Shown here: piece by piece, positions 15,767-29,265 of the stretch | Layout: each line of letters begins with the position of its first letter | Numbering within the stretch: position 1 is the first letter of the stretch | Translations under genes and position numbers: made by a program | NCBI RefSeq assembly: GCF_047238265.1 | Contig: NZ_JBDFMM010000001.1 | Coordinates: 1,674,001-1,738,000 of the forward strand | Direction of reading: 5' to 3' | Length of the DNA stretch: 64,000 bases | Origin: Paenibacillus_F sp047238265 | Lineage (GTDB): Bacteria > Bacillota > Bacilli > Paenibacillales > NBRC-103111 | Notes under the pieces: model-generated | Database searches by the model: none | Told to the model about the DNA's origin: nothing | What the model saw: the letters and a program-made list of their open reading frames with translations, nothing else

Positions 15767-17656
15767 CTATTGTCTGATATGGACTGTTTTTGTATTGGAG
15801 TTCCATTGTACTTGTGCTCCCAATGTTTCGCTTACCATTCTTACAGGAACCAAAGTAGATCCGTTCACTATCTGTATGGGAGATTCCAAGAGCGTGCCTT
15901 TTCCGTTTACTATAGCTTTATTCGATCCGATTTGTAATTTTAAAGAGATATCCAATTTTTGAGCCGTCACGGTTTGCGTGTTACTGTCCCAAGTAACATC
16001 AGCGCCTAACGCTTCAAAGATTTTTCTCATGGGGACATAAACAGAGCCGGATATATTCTGCGGAGCTTCCTCTTGTGTATAGTCTTGAGCTTCGTCATTG
16101 ATTTTTACAAAAATTCGTTCACCGTAGGAAACCGCCGCTCCTCGTAAAGCTCTATCTTCGAGTTTACTTATGGATCCTTTATTTAACGGATTGTTGGCCA
16201 AATAAATTTCCCACAGATCGGTTTGGTTATCCAGTGAACGTATATCTTGGATTTGATTATTGTTCAATGAGATCTTTCTCGGAGTTATTTGAGATAGTGC
16301 GGATATATCCGAAAGAGCATTGCCATCCAAATACAAGACATCTAACATTTTCAGCGATTTAATCGGACTAAGATCGGTAAGTTGGTTATTGCTTAAATCA
16401 AGTTGATAGATCTCATTTTGAGCCTCTAGTCCACGCAGATCACTAATAAAATTTCCGTCCAGAGAGAGCAGAGCGAGCGGAGGCAAGCTTTTCAGAAATT
16501 GAAGCGAAGCAATTCCGTTTGACCCTAAATATAGAGAACGTAATTCAGGTAAGCTGCTCAAAGATTCCGGATCGGTAATGGAATTGCCGTTAAGCGATAA
16601 CAACGACAATTTTGGTAATTGAACAATAGGTATAATGTTTGAAATCCGATTTTGGTTAATTCTTAATAACTCGAGATTATTCGCTTGAGACAAAGGAGAA
16701 ACATCCGAAATCTGATTATTCGAAAGATCAAGATCCTGTAAGTCAGTAAGCTTTTGAAGGCTTCTTATATCGGTTATTTGATTGTTTTCAAGCTGGAGCC
16801 ATTTCAGATCGGGATGGTTTTCGAGAAAGTTTAGATCGGAAATATGAAGAGAACCGATACTTAACAAATTAAGCTTAGGAAAATGTTTAAGGATACTCAA
16901 ATCTTCAACCGGATTTCCAGTCAATTCAAGGCCGGTCAGATGAGTTAGATTTTTTAATGGACTCAAATCTTTAACCCGATTGTATTTAAGGCCTATGAAA
17001 TCAAGATTAGACAGATTACGTAAAGGCGAAATATCTGAGATTTTATTTTCTTGCAAATTAGTAGAAAGTAATTTTTTGAAATTACGCATGGAGGATATAT
17101 CCTGAATTTGATTCTTGTAGGCGTCAAAAGCGGATAAGTTTTCAAGATTCTCTAATGGATCAATATTTTGCAGCTGATTTTCAGATAAGTTAAGTACTTT
17201 CAGTTCCTTTAAATTTCTAAGAGGGCTTACGTCTGTAATATGGTTCTGACTGATATCCAGATTAACTAAAGAGGGAAGATTGCGGAGAGCGTGAATGTCA
17301 CTGATTTGATTTTGCCTCAAGTTAATCTTCTCCAGCTTTGTTAATCCGCTTAAAGCATAGATGTTTTCGATTTTATTTTGCATTAGTTTAACTTCCACCA
17401 AATTTTTGGCGTATTCTAAGCCTTTTAGCGTCTTAATACCCTGCCAATCAGCGGGCCCTATCGTTTTCAGGCTTTCCATGTCCCTTACCGTTATCGGACC
17501 TTCATTTTTATGAAGTTCTTTTCTGATCACGTTTTCAAGTGCGAAATCCTCGATTTCTACTTCAGGGGATTCAGCAGCAAAGATTTTTATCGGGAAAATT
17601 AAAACCGACAAAAGCACCATACTTAACAACCAAGAGACAAAACCGGCTCTTTTCAA
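15767..17656 (-). CDS. Secreted leucine-rich-repeat protein with C-terminal copper-amine-oxidase-like (stalk) domain
   Basis: A 629-residue exported protein. The start is TTG 17656, behind GGGAGGG; this gives a clean signal peptide (KRAG, then a hydrophobic stretch ending IKIFAAES). Residues about 60-470 are some 19 internalin-type 22-residue repeats with the pattern L..L..N.I.DI..L. Residues about 505-625 are the Copper amine oxidase N-terminal-like domain (SVYVPMRKIFEALGADV and STLVPVRMVSETLGA), common in Paenibacillaceae surface proteins. It lacks an LPXTG or S-layer motif, so it is probably loosely wall-associated or released. LRR proteins of this sort bind proteins or glycans. The gene is AT-rich relative to its surroundings. 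Confidence 0.85.
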   Translation of the reverse strand: MKRAGFVSWLLSMVLLSVLIFPIKIFAAESPEVEIEDFALENVIRKELHKNEGPITVRDMESLKTIGPADWQGIKTLKGLEYAKNLVEVKLMQNKIENIYALSGLTKLEKINLRQNQISDIHALRNLPSLVNLDISQNHITDVSPLRNLKELKVLNLSENQLQNIDPLENLENLSAFDAYKNQIQDISSMRNFKKLLSTNLQENKISDISPLRNLSNLDFIGLKYNRVKDLSPLKNLTHLTGLELTGNPVEDLSILKHFPKLNLLSIGSLHISDLNFLENHPDLKWLQLENNQITDIRSLQKLTDLQDLDLSNNQISDVSPLSQANNLELLRINQNRISNIIPIVQLPKLSLLSLNGNSITDPESLSSLPELRSLYLGSNGIASLQFLKSLPPLALLSLDGNFISDLRGLEAQNEIYQLDLSNNQLTDLSPIKSLKMLDVLYLDGNALSDISALSQITPRKISLNNNQIQDIRSLDNQTDLWEIYLANNPLNKGSISKLEDRALRGAAVSYGERIFVKINDEAQDYTQEEAPQNISGSVYVPMRKIFEALGADVTWDSNTQTVTAQKLDISLKLQIGSNKAIVNGKGTLLESPIQIVNGSTLVPVRMVSETLGAQVQWNSNTKTVHIRQ

Positions 17657-17948
17657 ATAATTCCCTCCCATAGATAACCTCAAGTTTCATTTTTCTTAAT
17701 GATTTCAACCAAAACAACCAGATCTCTCGGTAATCTAGTTTCTATTGGTATTCGGTTATCTCCTTCTGTCAGAATTAAATAATATTTAAGAACTGCCTTA
17801 AATCATGAGCCCATCTATGCTTTCTTCGTTCGATCGCAACAGCGATAAGATAATACATAAAGAAAGCCGGTTGGGAGAATCCTTCCCCTACCCATTATTG
17901 TTTTCCCGTTCATACTTTTAATTATCACTATGTAGTTCTAAAGTCTAA
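17657..17948. other. AT-rich upstream region of the LRR gene
   Basis: About 290 bases between the LRR start and the nagA remnant. No gene is supported. A GAAGGAGAT on the minus strand near 17765 is not followed by a convincing reading frame. Confidence 0.3.
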
Positions 17949-18883
17949 CAACTTGGTAAATCAAGAAATGTTTCCAGAACATTCGCGGCAACGGGCTGTA
18001 CCTCCTTTTTAGTGACTTCGGTCACGTCGACCCTGGAAGACTGTTCCGGATGATTTCGCGTGTAAAACAAGTCATCGGAAGGGAAGCGGGAGCAAAGATC
18101 GCCGGCATCCATCTGGAAGGGCCTTATCTCAATCCCAAGAGAAAAGGAATGCAGAACGAGAAATTTTTGCGGCATCCTAATGTCGAAGAAATGAAATCCA
18201 TTTTCCGTGAGGCGGAGGGCCTGATTAAAATGGTGACGATCGCACCGGAGCTTCCGGGCGGGATGGAACTCCTCCAGTTTTTAAAAGAGCAGGAGGTTGT
18301 CGTCGCCATCGCCCATTCGGATGCGACATATGAGGAGGCCAAGGCGGCTTTTTCGGCGGGGGCTAGCCACGTGACTCACTGCTTCAACGGCATGCGGCCC
18401 ATTCATTACCGTGACCCGGGGCTTGTCGTGGCCGCTTTTGAAGAAGGGCATGTCAGCCTGCAGGCCATCCGTTGACGGGGTTCATTTGCATCCGGTCATC
18501 GTACGTCTCATGCACAGTATCAAAGGCTCGGAGGGGATGGTGCTGATCACAGACGCTCTCCAGGCGATGGGAGACGGCGTTTATACGTTTGGCGGGCATC
18601 AGGTAACCGTTCATGAGGGAACTGCGCGGCTGTCGGACGGTACACTTGCTTCCAGCACGGTGACCATGAACGAGGCGCTGCGGCATACGGTAGAAACCGG
18701 GATTCCGCTGACAGATGCCGTGCGGATGGCGCCGAGTCTCCCGCGCGCATTTTAGGGATGGATCGGAAAGGAGTCATAACCGAAGGATATGCAGCGGTTC
18801 TCGTTCTGCTGGATTCGGAATTCAACGTTTCATGGACCATGATTGGAGGGGAGATGATGATTGATAATAAGAAACTTTTCTAG
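17949..18883 (+). pseudogene. nagA: N-acetylglucosamine-6-phosphate deacetylase remnant, truncated and frameshifted
   Basis: Sequence clearly derived from NagA but unable to encode it. Four frames carry consecutive parts: TFAATGCTSFLVTSVTSTLED (split here at about 18036-18050), then from 18050 KIAGIHLEGPYLNP, AIAHSDATYEEA and HCFNGMRPIHYRDPG, then after about 18470 VDGVHLHPVIV and LITDALQAMGDG, then after about 18735 PARILGMDRKGVITEGY to the final TAG at 18881-18883. The active-site motifs HLEGP, HSDA and ITDA are still readable. About 70 N-terminal residues and the start are missing. The intact enzyme would convert GlcNAc-6-P to GlcN-6-P; another copy must serve the cell if chitin is used. 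Confidence 0.9.
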
Positions 18884-19078
18884 AGACTAATATTCTGCAG
18901 TCTATTGCTTGAGATACTAGTTAAGTGGATAGGACTCTTTTAGAAAGAAGGAAGAGTCTAATCACAGCTCTTTCCCGCTTCCACAAAATGGTTGTTGCAA
19001 AAGACTTTGAATGCTGGTAAAGTTATTTCTTGCCGGCAACAACGAAACACGCCGCGCAAAAAGAAATTTAAAAAAAGC
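18884..19078. other. Upstream region of the rRNA operon
   Basis: AT-rich spacer between the nagA remnant and the rrn promoter. It may contain UP-element-like A/T tracts (AAAGAAATTTAAAAAAAG immediately before the -35). No gene seen. Confidence 0.4.
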
Positions 19079-19107
19079 TTGCATACTGAGCGCGACTGTG
19101 TTATAGT
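19079..19107 (+). promoter_or_regulatory. rrn operon promoter
   Basis: -35 TTGCAT (19079-19084), 17-bp spacer, -10 TATAGT (19102-19107), preceded by an A/T-rich tract consistent with an UP element. Transcription should start near 19114, about 190 bases before mature 16S. Confidence 0.85.
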
Positions 19108-19166
19108 ATAAAAGTTGTCGCTGAGACAAGCGTTAACAACGAAGACTGCAAGGTCTTACAAATTGT

Positions 19167-20939
<1,773 letters not shown>

Positions 20940-21108
20940 AGAATTTGCTTCTCTTTTCAACCGTTGATCCTTGAAAACTAGATAGCGAAACATGTAACTA
21001 GAATCATCCAAAACCTTGATGGTTTGATGCAAAGCGAAGTTGTATGGCGCATGAGCGATTTGGCAAGCTTGCTTGCTAGCGCGAATTCGGCATATAACGG
21101 AGCGACTG

Positions 21109-24022
<2,914 letters not shown>

Positions 24023-24199
24023 ACCAAACATGTGCGGAGTACAGGTTACTTCGAAAGCATATACTTAGGCACTTACGACAGTAAATGCCGCATCGGAAGC
24101 ATACCCAGCGTATGCACCACAAGATCTTTGGATGGATCGACTGCTTGTTTCGCTGCTAGTTTTCAGGGAGCAACCCTGATGTGTCTGCATAGACACCTG

Positions 24200-24316
24200 T
24201 TTGGTGACGATGGCGGAAGGGAACCACGCGTACCCATCCCGAACACGACCGTTAAGCCTTCCAGCGCCGATGGTACTTGGACCGAAGGGTCCTGGGAGAG
24301 TAGGACGTTGCCAAGC
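24200..24316 (+). rRNA. rrf: 5S ribosomal RNA
   Basis: A 117-nt 5S rRNA from TTTGGTGACGATGGCGG to GACGTTGCCAAGC, with the conserved CCCATCCCGAACACG segment. It follows 23S by about 180 bases with no tRNA between. Confidence 0.95.
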
Positions 24317-24320
24317 ACGC

Positions 24321-24365
24321 AAGAGTCCTTTTGAACGTAACCGTTCAAGAGGGCTCTTTTTTGTT
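24321..24365 (+). terminator. rrn operon terminator
   Basis: AAGAGTCCTTTTGAACG (24321-24337), loop TAAC, CGTTCAAGAGGGCTCTT (24342-24358), then TTTT. It lies five bases after 5S. Confidence 0.93.
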
Positions 24366-24571
24366 TATATTGTTTTCATTTGCAGAGTCACAATGGCATT
24401 AGGTGACGGCATGCTTTTATCACCATGCGGCTCAATCGATCAATCCAATAAGAATAACCAGTTATATTATCGGAGATTCATTGGAGCAGAAAAAAAGAAA
24501 TTATAAAAAGAAACTGTCCAGACAACTGTCAACAACCTCTCTGTCATTAGCTGCCATAAGCCGCGTTAACG
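24366..24571. other. Spacer between rrn and the tetR-side terminator
   Basis: Some 200 AT-rich bases with no supported coding or RNA gene. Confidence 0.3.
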
Positions 24572-24608
24572 AAAACAACCCTATTGGGAATCCCAACAGG
24601 GTTGTTTT
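24572..24608. terminator. Strong hairpin, probable terminator of the TetR gene
   Basis: AAAACAACCCTATTGGG (24572-24588) pairs with CCCAACAGGGTTGTTTT (24592-24608), 17 bp with one mismatch. T-runs occur on both strands. The minus-strand tetR gene ends 89 bases away, which makes it the likely user; no plus-strand gene lies directly upstream. Confidence 0.75.
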
Positions 24609-24696
24609 GCATAAACGGAACCTTTAAAAAGTGATTCAAACGATAAAGCCATGGAGCCAGTTTAGGCCTTGGAGACCTTATAACAGAACTAACTGT

Positions 24697-25365
24697 TTAA
24701 GGTGCCTCTTTGGTCGACGGCTTAAGATAGTCCAGAAAAATAGTTTTGAGGATAGCCAACTGAGTTTCGGGCGGAAGCTTGGCTTCCAGCATGACGATGC
24801 TTTTTTGCATAGAGAGTTTCTTAGAGACAATACCAAAAGCATGAATAAGGCTGGAGAGCGTATCCTGAATCGTGATGTCACTGCGAATAGATCCATCGAT
24901 CCGTCCGGTTATGATGATTTCGGTAAGAACCTCGCTGAACTTGCGGATAGCGGCGTTGTATAGTTCGATATCCGCCAGGGGAACGGAGGACTGGGCCGCG
25001 TAACTCTCGAAAGCCTCGATAAAACGGGTATTGTCCAAATGCTGCGGCTCAATGAACGAAATAAAATGGTCAAAAAGTTTATCCAGCTTCTCCATACATG
25101 TGCAGGGTAAATCGGCTACGGACTGAAAAGTTGAGATTTGGGATTCAATAATTTTAACGGCAACCGCAACGATCAGCTTGTCCTTTTTAGGAAAATAACG
25201 GAAAACCGTAGCGATGCCGATATTTTCTTCATCCGCGATTTCCTGCATAGTTGTTTTTTCGAGACCTTTGCGCATAAAAACTCTTTCGGCGGCATCGATC
25301 AGGCTGTTTTTTCTGACTTGCTTGCCTTCACGGCGTTCTTGTTCCAATCTGGTTTTGGGGGGCAT
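24697..25365 (-). CDS. TetR/AcrR family transcriptional regulator
   Basis: A 222-residue repressor. The N-terminal TetR helix-turn-helix is clear (residues 20-66: IDAAERVFMRKGLEKTTMQE, then ADEENIGIATVFRYFPKKDKL). The C-terminal ligand domain is all-helical and ligand-specific, with a CTC pair around residue 88. It is divergent from the short-chain dehydrogenase, and the 200-base region between them holds a perfect inverted repeat overlapping the dehydrogenase promoter, so it very probably represses that gene and perhaps itself. The ATG follows AGGACGTGAG. Confidence 0.88.
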   Translation of the reverse strand: MPPKTRLEQERREGKQVRKNSLIDAAERVFMRKGLEKTTMQEIADEENIGIATVFRYFPKKDKLIVAVAVKIIESQISTFQSVADLPCTCMEKLDKLFDHFISFIEPQHLDNTRFIEAFESYAAQSSVPLADIELYNAAIRKFSEVLTEIIITGRIDGSIRSDITIQDTLSSLIHAFGIVSKKLSMQKSIVMLEAKLPPETQLAILKTIFLDYLKPSTKEAP

Positions 25366-25510
25366 TGAAGCTCACGTCCTTTCAATCCCGGTTGGGCTGA
25401 TTGCCATCCTAGCAAACCTTCCGCTAATTGTCAATGCAGGCCCGATTTCATTTTTTCCAAAACATGTTATTGAGCAACGTTTTTATGAGTGATATAATAA
25501 CAATCAATAC

Positions 25511-25525
25511 GATAGTTAAACTATC
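25511..25525. promoter_or_regulatory. Candidate TetR operator
   Basis: GATAGTTAAACTATC is an inverted repeat (GATAGT/ACTATC with a 3-base centre). It overlaps the -35 TTAAAC of the dehydrogenase promoter, a classical repression site. Confidence 0.7.
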
Positions 25526-25545
25526 ATATATTTAATCATTATACT
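25516..25545 (+). promoter_or_regulatory. Promoter of the short-chain dehydrogenase
   Basis: -35 TTAAAC (25516-25521), 18-bp spacer, -10 TATACT (25540-25545), 22 bases before the start codon. The overlap with the inverted repeat supports both assignments. Confidence 0.55.
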
Positions 25546-25567
25546 CTGGCTCAAGGGGATTAAGAAC

Positions 25568-26326
25568 ATGACAACATTAGCTAAGATCGCAGTAGTGACA
25601 GGTGCAGGCAGCGGAATCGGAAGAGCAAGCAGCTTGAAGCTGGCCGAAGACGGTGCAAAAATCGTAGCGGTAGACTTTAACAAAGAGACCGGTGAAGAAA
25701 CGGTCCGTCTCATTCAAGAACAGGGCGGAGAGGCTTTTTTTGTCCAGGCTAACGTGGCTATAAGCGAAGATGTGCAGAACTATGTAAATAAGGCGGTAGA
25801 AAAGTACGGCCGCATCGATATTTTCTTTAATAACGCGGGAATTATTCAGAAATTCAGTCCGCTTACGGAAGTTGAGGAAGACGAATATGACCGCCTTATG
25901 AATGTGAATGTAAAAGGAGTATTTCTCGGTCTGAAATATGTGCTGCAGGTGATGGAAAAGCAGGGCGGCGGCGTGGTCATAAACACGGCTTCTACAGCAG
26001 GCATACGGAGTGAGCACAGCGTGAGCGTATATTCGGCCAGCAAGCATGCGGTTGTCGGATTAACGAAATCCGCGGCTCTTGAATATGTCAAAAAAGGCAT
26101 CCGCGTTAACGCGATCTGCCCGGGTGGGGTTCAAACCGCTTTAACGGACAGCGTAACCGAAATGTTCAAAACGACGGGTTTTGTACCGGAAGAAATACCT
26201 AACATGCGTATGGGCCGGTATGCGCAGCCTAACGAGCTGGCTGAAGCTGTCGCTTTCCTGGCATCGGATAAGTCCAGCTATATGACCGGTTCCATTTTGG
26301 TAGTCGATGGCGGTTTGACACTGTAA
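25568..26326 (+). CDS. Short-chain dehydrogenase/reductase (SDR family)
   Basis: A classical SDR of 252 residues. The cofactor motif is TGAGSGIG (11-18); NNAG is at about 90; the catalytic Ser is in TASTAG, Tyr and Lys in VYSASKH; and PGGV follows. Asp at the end of the second strand (VAVDFNK) favours NAD(H). The substrate cannot be told from sequence. The AAGGGGAT ribosome binding site precedes the ATG. It is regulated with high probability by the divergent TetR repressor; a terminator shared with the araC-type gene follows. Confidence 0.88.
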   Translation: MTTLAKIAVVTGAGSGIGRASSLKLAEDGAKIVAVDFNKETGEETVRLIQEQGGEAFFVQANVAISEDVQNYVNKAVEKYGRIDIFFNNAGIIQKFSPLTEVEEDEYDRLMNVNVKGVFLGLKYVLQVMEKQGGGVVINTASTAGIRSEHSVSVYSASKHAVVGLTKSAALEYVKKGIRVNAICPGGVQTALTDSVTEMFKTTGFVPEEIPNMRMGRYAQPNELAEAVAFLASDKSSYMTGSILVVDGGLTL

Positions 26327-26343
26327 CGATCGTACACGTAAAA

Positions 26344-26382
26344 GAAAAGGCAGGGCGTCGAAAGACGTTCCTGCCTTTTTTG
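26344..26382. terminator. Bidirectional terminator, SDR / AraC regulator
   Basis: AAAAGGCAGG and CCTGCCTTTT enclose an inner CGTC/GACG hairpin, with T-run on the plus strand and A-run on the other side. Confidence 0.88.
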
Positions 26383-26385
26383 CGT

Positions 26386-27249
26386 TTAACTGGCGCGATA
26401 TTTTGCGGGCGAGAGGCCGTTATGTTTTTTGAACAATTGACAAAAGTAAGAGAAGTTAGAAAACCCGATTCGATGGCCGATTTCGCGGACGGATAAGTTC
26501 GTCGTTTTAAGAAGAAAAGAGGCTTGCTGCAGCCTTTTGGCGGTCAGATAGCCGGTTAAGGTGCTCCCGGTTTCCCTGTGAAACAGGTAGGAGACATGGT
26601 TGGGAGTAAGGTGCACGTGCCGGGCCAAATCGGTCAGGCGAAACTCCGACGCATAGTTGACTTCGATCCAGTCCAGTATAGCGGCGACGGACGGGGAAAA
26701 GCGAAGCGTAGTGCCGACTCTTCCGGGGGCAGATCCCTTTTCGAAAAGAACTTGAATCCGGTGGAGAAGGGATATCGTATCCAGCACAATTTTTTCAGAT
26801 TGAAGAGGGGTGCTCCCGTTCACCGATGTATTTCCTTTGTAAAAATGAAAAAGGGCATCCACTGCTTGGGGATCCGGTACATCAATCCACTGATGATCGA
26901 ACGGATGTTTCCAAATATGCAGCAAAAAACTGTTTAACGCCGGGTAAGGCTCGGTGTACCGGAGCAAAACGGCCGGATCGAATAACAGCATGGAACGGAT
27001 ATAGGGCTGCTCTTCAGTAATGGTCATCCGTATCGTATGAAGCTGGAACGGTTTAAAAAACAGAAGCGTACCCGGCTTCATCTCGAACAGATCCTGTCCG
27101 ATCATGACTCTTCCCCTGCCACGGTGAACATATAGTATTTCGATTCCTTGATGGGCATGAAAAATATCGCGAAAGCTTTCCGAACGGTTGACACAAAGAG
27201 AAAGCTGAACGGGATGCCGTCCAAGATCGGCATAATTATCAATCTTCAT
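26386..27249 (-). CDS. AraC family transcriptional regulator (cupin sensor)
   Basis: A 287-residue regulator with an N-terminal cupin sensor (HAHQGIEILYVHRGRGRV, then GTLLFFKPFQLHTI) and a C-terminal AraC DNA-binding domain (about 190-287: two helix-turn-helices, FRLTDLARHVHLTPNHVSYL and VREIGHRIGFSNFSYFCQLF). The ATG at 27249 is preferred because AGAGGG lies upstream; a TTG 36 bases earlier is also in frame. It is divergent from the GH88 hydrolase, so it likely activates that gene in response to a sugar, probably an unsaturated uronate. Confidence 0.87.
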   Translation of the reverse strand: MKIDNYADLGRHPVQLSLCVNRSESFRDIFHAHQGIEILYVHRGRGRVMIGQDLFEMKPGTLLFFKPFQLHTIRMTITEEQPYIRSMLLFDPAVLLRYTEPYPALNSFLLHIWKHPFDHQWIDVPDPQAVDALFHFYKGNTSVNGSTPLQSEKIVLDTISLLHRIQVLFEKGSAPGRVGTTLRFSPSVAAILDWIEVNYASEFRLTDLARHVHLTPNHVSYLFHRETGSTLTGYLTAKRLQQASFLLKTTNLSVREIGHRIGFSNFSYFCQLFKKHNGLSPAKYRAS

Positions 27250-27408
27250 GATGAGGCCCTCTATGAATTCGTAATTTGACAACATTATATCATAATATTC
27301 CCAAAACTATGCCGAACGCGGTTTGTTACGATAGAAGCATAAGGACACTAACGGAGTCCGGCGGTAGAGCATGGGCCGGACGGATAGCCGGAGAGGGCAG
27401 GGATAAGA

Positions 27409-28503
27409 GTGAATAACGAACAATTATGGAGCGAGCTGCGGAAGAAAGTAAACAACATGGCGGAAAAAATGGGGGACCGGTCGCCTCATGTGGCTTTTGA
27501 CGGGGTATATGACGATATGAGAGTGGATTGGTGGACCTCCGGCTTCTGGCCGGGAATGTTGTGGATTATGCATGAAATGACGGGGGATCCTTCATTGCGG
27601 CAAAAAGCCTGGGACTGGGATGCGAGACTGGAACAGTGTATGGTGAACGCCTCCAATCTGCACCATGACGTCGGCTTTCAATTTCTTCCGACGGCGGTTA
27701 TCAAATACAAGCTTACGGGAGACGCCGATGCTCGCAGAAGAGGATTGCAGGCGGCGAATTTCTTGGCGGGGCGGTTTAATCTCGCCGGCCGTTTTCTGCG
27801 GGCCTGGAACCAAGACAAAACCGGCTGGGCGATTATTGATTCCTGCATGAATCTGTCGCTGCTTTTCTGGGCGGCGGAAGAAATACAGGACCCCCGCTTC
27901 CGTCATATAGCGGCAGCCCACGCGGATACCGTGCTGGAACATTTTATCCGGGAAGACGGATCGGTCCGGCATATTGTCAGCTTTGATCCGGAAACGGGGG
28001 CTTTCCTGGAAGCGCTGGGAGGTCAAGGGCATGCGCCGGAATCGGGATGGAGCCGCGGACAGGCTTGGGCCCTATACGGGATGGCGAACGTTTACCGGTA
28101 TACCGGCGAAGTACGCTACCTTCATGCGGCGAAAAGAGTCGCCCATTATTTTGTGGCATGCCTGCCCGAAGACGGCGTGCCGTACTGGGATTTCCGCACC
28201 GGGAATGCGGAAGGAGAGCCCCGGGACACTTCGGCGGGAGCCTGCGCCGCGTCGGGAATGCTCGAAATCGCAAAGCATGTGCCGGAATTCGAGAGAGCGC
28301 TGTATGAGCAAGCGGCGGCAAGGATTATGGCGGCTTTGGCCGGCTCATACGCTTCATTTGACGACGGGAGCGAAGCGATCCTTCGGGAAGGCACGGGCAA
28401 TAAACCCGCCGGCCAGAACATCGATGTAGGGCTGATCTACGGAGACTATTTCTTTGTCGAGGCGGCCGCAAAACTGAACGGCTGGCAGGGAAGCGTTTTT
28501 TGA
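27409..28503 (+). CDS. Unsaturated glucuronyl hydrolase (GH88)
   Basis: Removes 4,5-unsaturated glucuronic acid from the non-reducing end of oligosaccharides made by polysaccharide lyases (from glycosaminoglycans, xanthan or gellan). A 364-residue (alpha/alpha)6-barrel enzyme with both signature acids: Asp87 in ASNLHHDVGF and Asp144 in AIIDSCMNLS, plus GWSRGQAWALYG and a GACAASGML block. It has no signal peptide, so acts inside the cell on imported oligosaccharides. GTG start after AGGGCAGGGATAAGA. No transporter or lyase gene accompanies it here; the divergent AraC regulator is its probable controller. Confidence 0.9.
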   Translation: MNNEQLWSELRKKVNNMAEKMGDRSPHVAFDGVYDDMRVDWWTSGFWPGMLWIMHEMTGDPSLRQKAWDWDARLEQCMVNASNLHHDVGFQFLPTAVIKYKLTGDADARRRGLQAANFLAGRFNLAGRFLRAWNQDKTGWAIIDSCMNLSLLFWAAEEIQDPRFRHIAAAHADTVLEHFIREDGSVRHIVSFDPETGAFLEALGGQGHAPESGWSRGQAWALYGMANVYRYTGEVRYLHAAKRVAHYFVACLPEDGVPYWDFRTGNAEGEPRDTSAGACAASGMLEIAKHVPEFERALYEQAAARIMAALAGSYASFDDGSEAILREGTGNKPAGQNIDVGLIYGDYFFVEAAAKLNGWQGSVF

Positions 28504-28859
28504 AAGGTGTTTTTTGAAAATGGGAAGGGAAAGACAGGCAGGGAAGTCTAAAAAGAGACCTAGCGTCATGTGACGCCGAGCAGGGTGCATTGGGAGCTAC
28601 GCGGTGCCCGACGAATATTGGCTTTTTATTGACGGAATCCTATCCGTGTGGTTAGGAAACCGAATTCCTGGCGACAGAAATATGATTATCGGAAGAGGGG
28701 GATGCCGTAAGTTCACTAGAGTGTATTGGGGGATGAGAGGGAAAAGAGTTTTTGCGGCACAAGTAGTGCGGTTATGGAACGTTGTTTTCCTAATGTTTAC
28801 CTCCTTCTCGTTTCGGGTAATAAAAAGTGTCCAATTATTGATCAAAATTTGAAAATTGT
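28504..28859. other. Long intergenic region between GH88 and the qox-side gene
   Basis: About 350 bases. A short palindrome GCGTCATGTGACGC occurs at 28564-28577. Open frames on both strands lack ribosome binding sites and recognisable products. AT content rises towards the promoter at 28860. Confidence 0.35.
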
Positions 28860-28889
28860 TTGAACAAATTTTAAAGATTGTGCTATAAT
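28860..28889 (+). promoter_or_regulatory. Promoter of the small membrane protein gene
   Basis: -35 TTGAAC (28860-28865), 18-bp spacer, consensus -10 TATAAT (28884-28889). An inverted repeat AAAATTTG (about 28844) / CAAATTTT (28865-28872) straddles the -35 and could be an operator. Confidence 0.7.
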
Positions 28890-28932
28890 AGACACAAATA
28901 GACCCTTACTGCACGAAAGGGAAGTGATTTCA

Positions 28933-29211
28933 ATGACAACCAAAACATTAACCGTACCGCAAAGACAAAAAAACGAACGCGAAGTTGGTCGCTTATTCTC
29001 TTTTATGAACCTGATGGCATGGAGCGCGCTTGTAATCGGCGTTATTATGAGCCTGTGGAACGTGTTCCACTTTAGTGACAAGAACCTGACGCTGATGGTC
29101 GGCATCGGCTTTATGGTCGGCAGCGTGTTCATCTATACGATCGGCACTGCGATTCACCTGGTGCACGAGCGTAAGTTTGAACAGCAGGAGAACGGTGAAG
29201 TAACCGAATAA
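28933..29211 (+). CDS. Small two-TM membrane protein upstream of qox
   Basis: A 92-residue protein with a charged N-terminus, two hydrophobic segments (LMAWSALVIGVIMSLWNVF and LMVGIGFMVGSVFIYTIGTA) and a charged C-terminal tail. I do not recognise the family. It has its own promoter and terminator, so it is a separate unit from qoxABCD, but its place just before the oxidase operon suggests a link to respiration. The ATG at 28933 is preferred over the GTG at 28924 because AAAGGGAAGTGA lies at proper distance. Confidence 0.7.
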   Translation: MTTKTLTVPQRQKNEREVGRLFSFMNLMAWSALVIGVIMSLWNVFHFSDKNLTLMVGIGFMVGSVFIYTIGTAIHLVHERKFEQQENGEVTE

Positions 29212-29222
29212 TCGGAATGAAG

Positions 29223-29265
29223 AAGAAGTCCTCTGGACCCGCAAGGGTGGAGGGCTTCTTTTTAT
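29223..29265 (+). terminator. Terminator of the small membrane protein gene
   Basis: AAGAAGTCCTC pairs with GAGGGCTTCTT, with inner ACCC/GGGT around GCAA, then a T-run. Confidence 0.88.

Noticed and set aside
28604..28852. 82-codon frame between GH88 and the qox-side promoter
   Set aside because: No ribosome binding site and it runs across the promoter region; composition not convincing.
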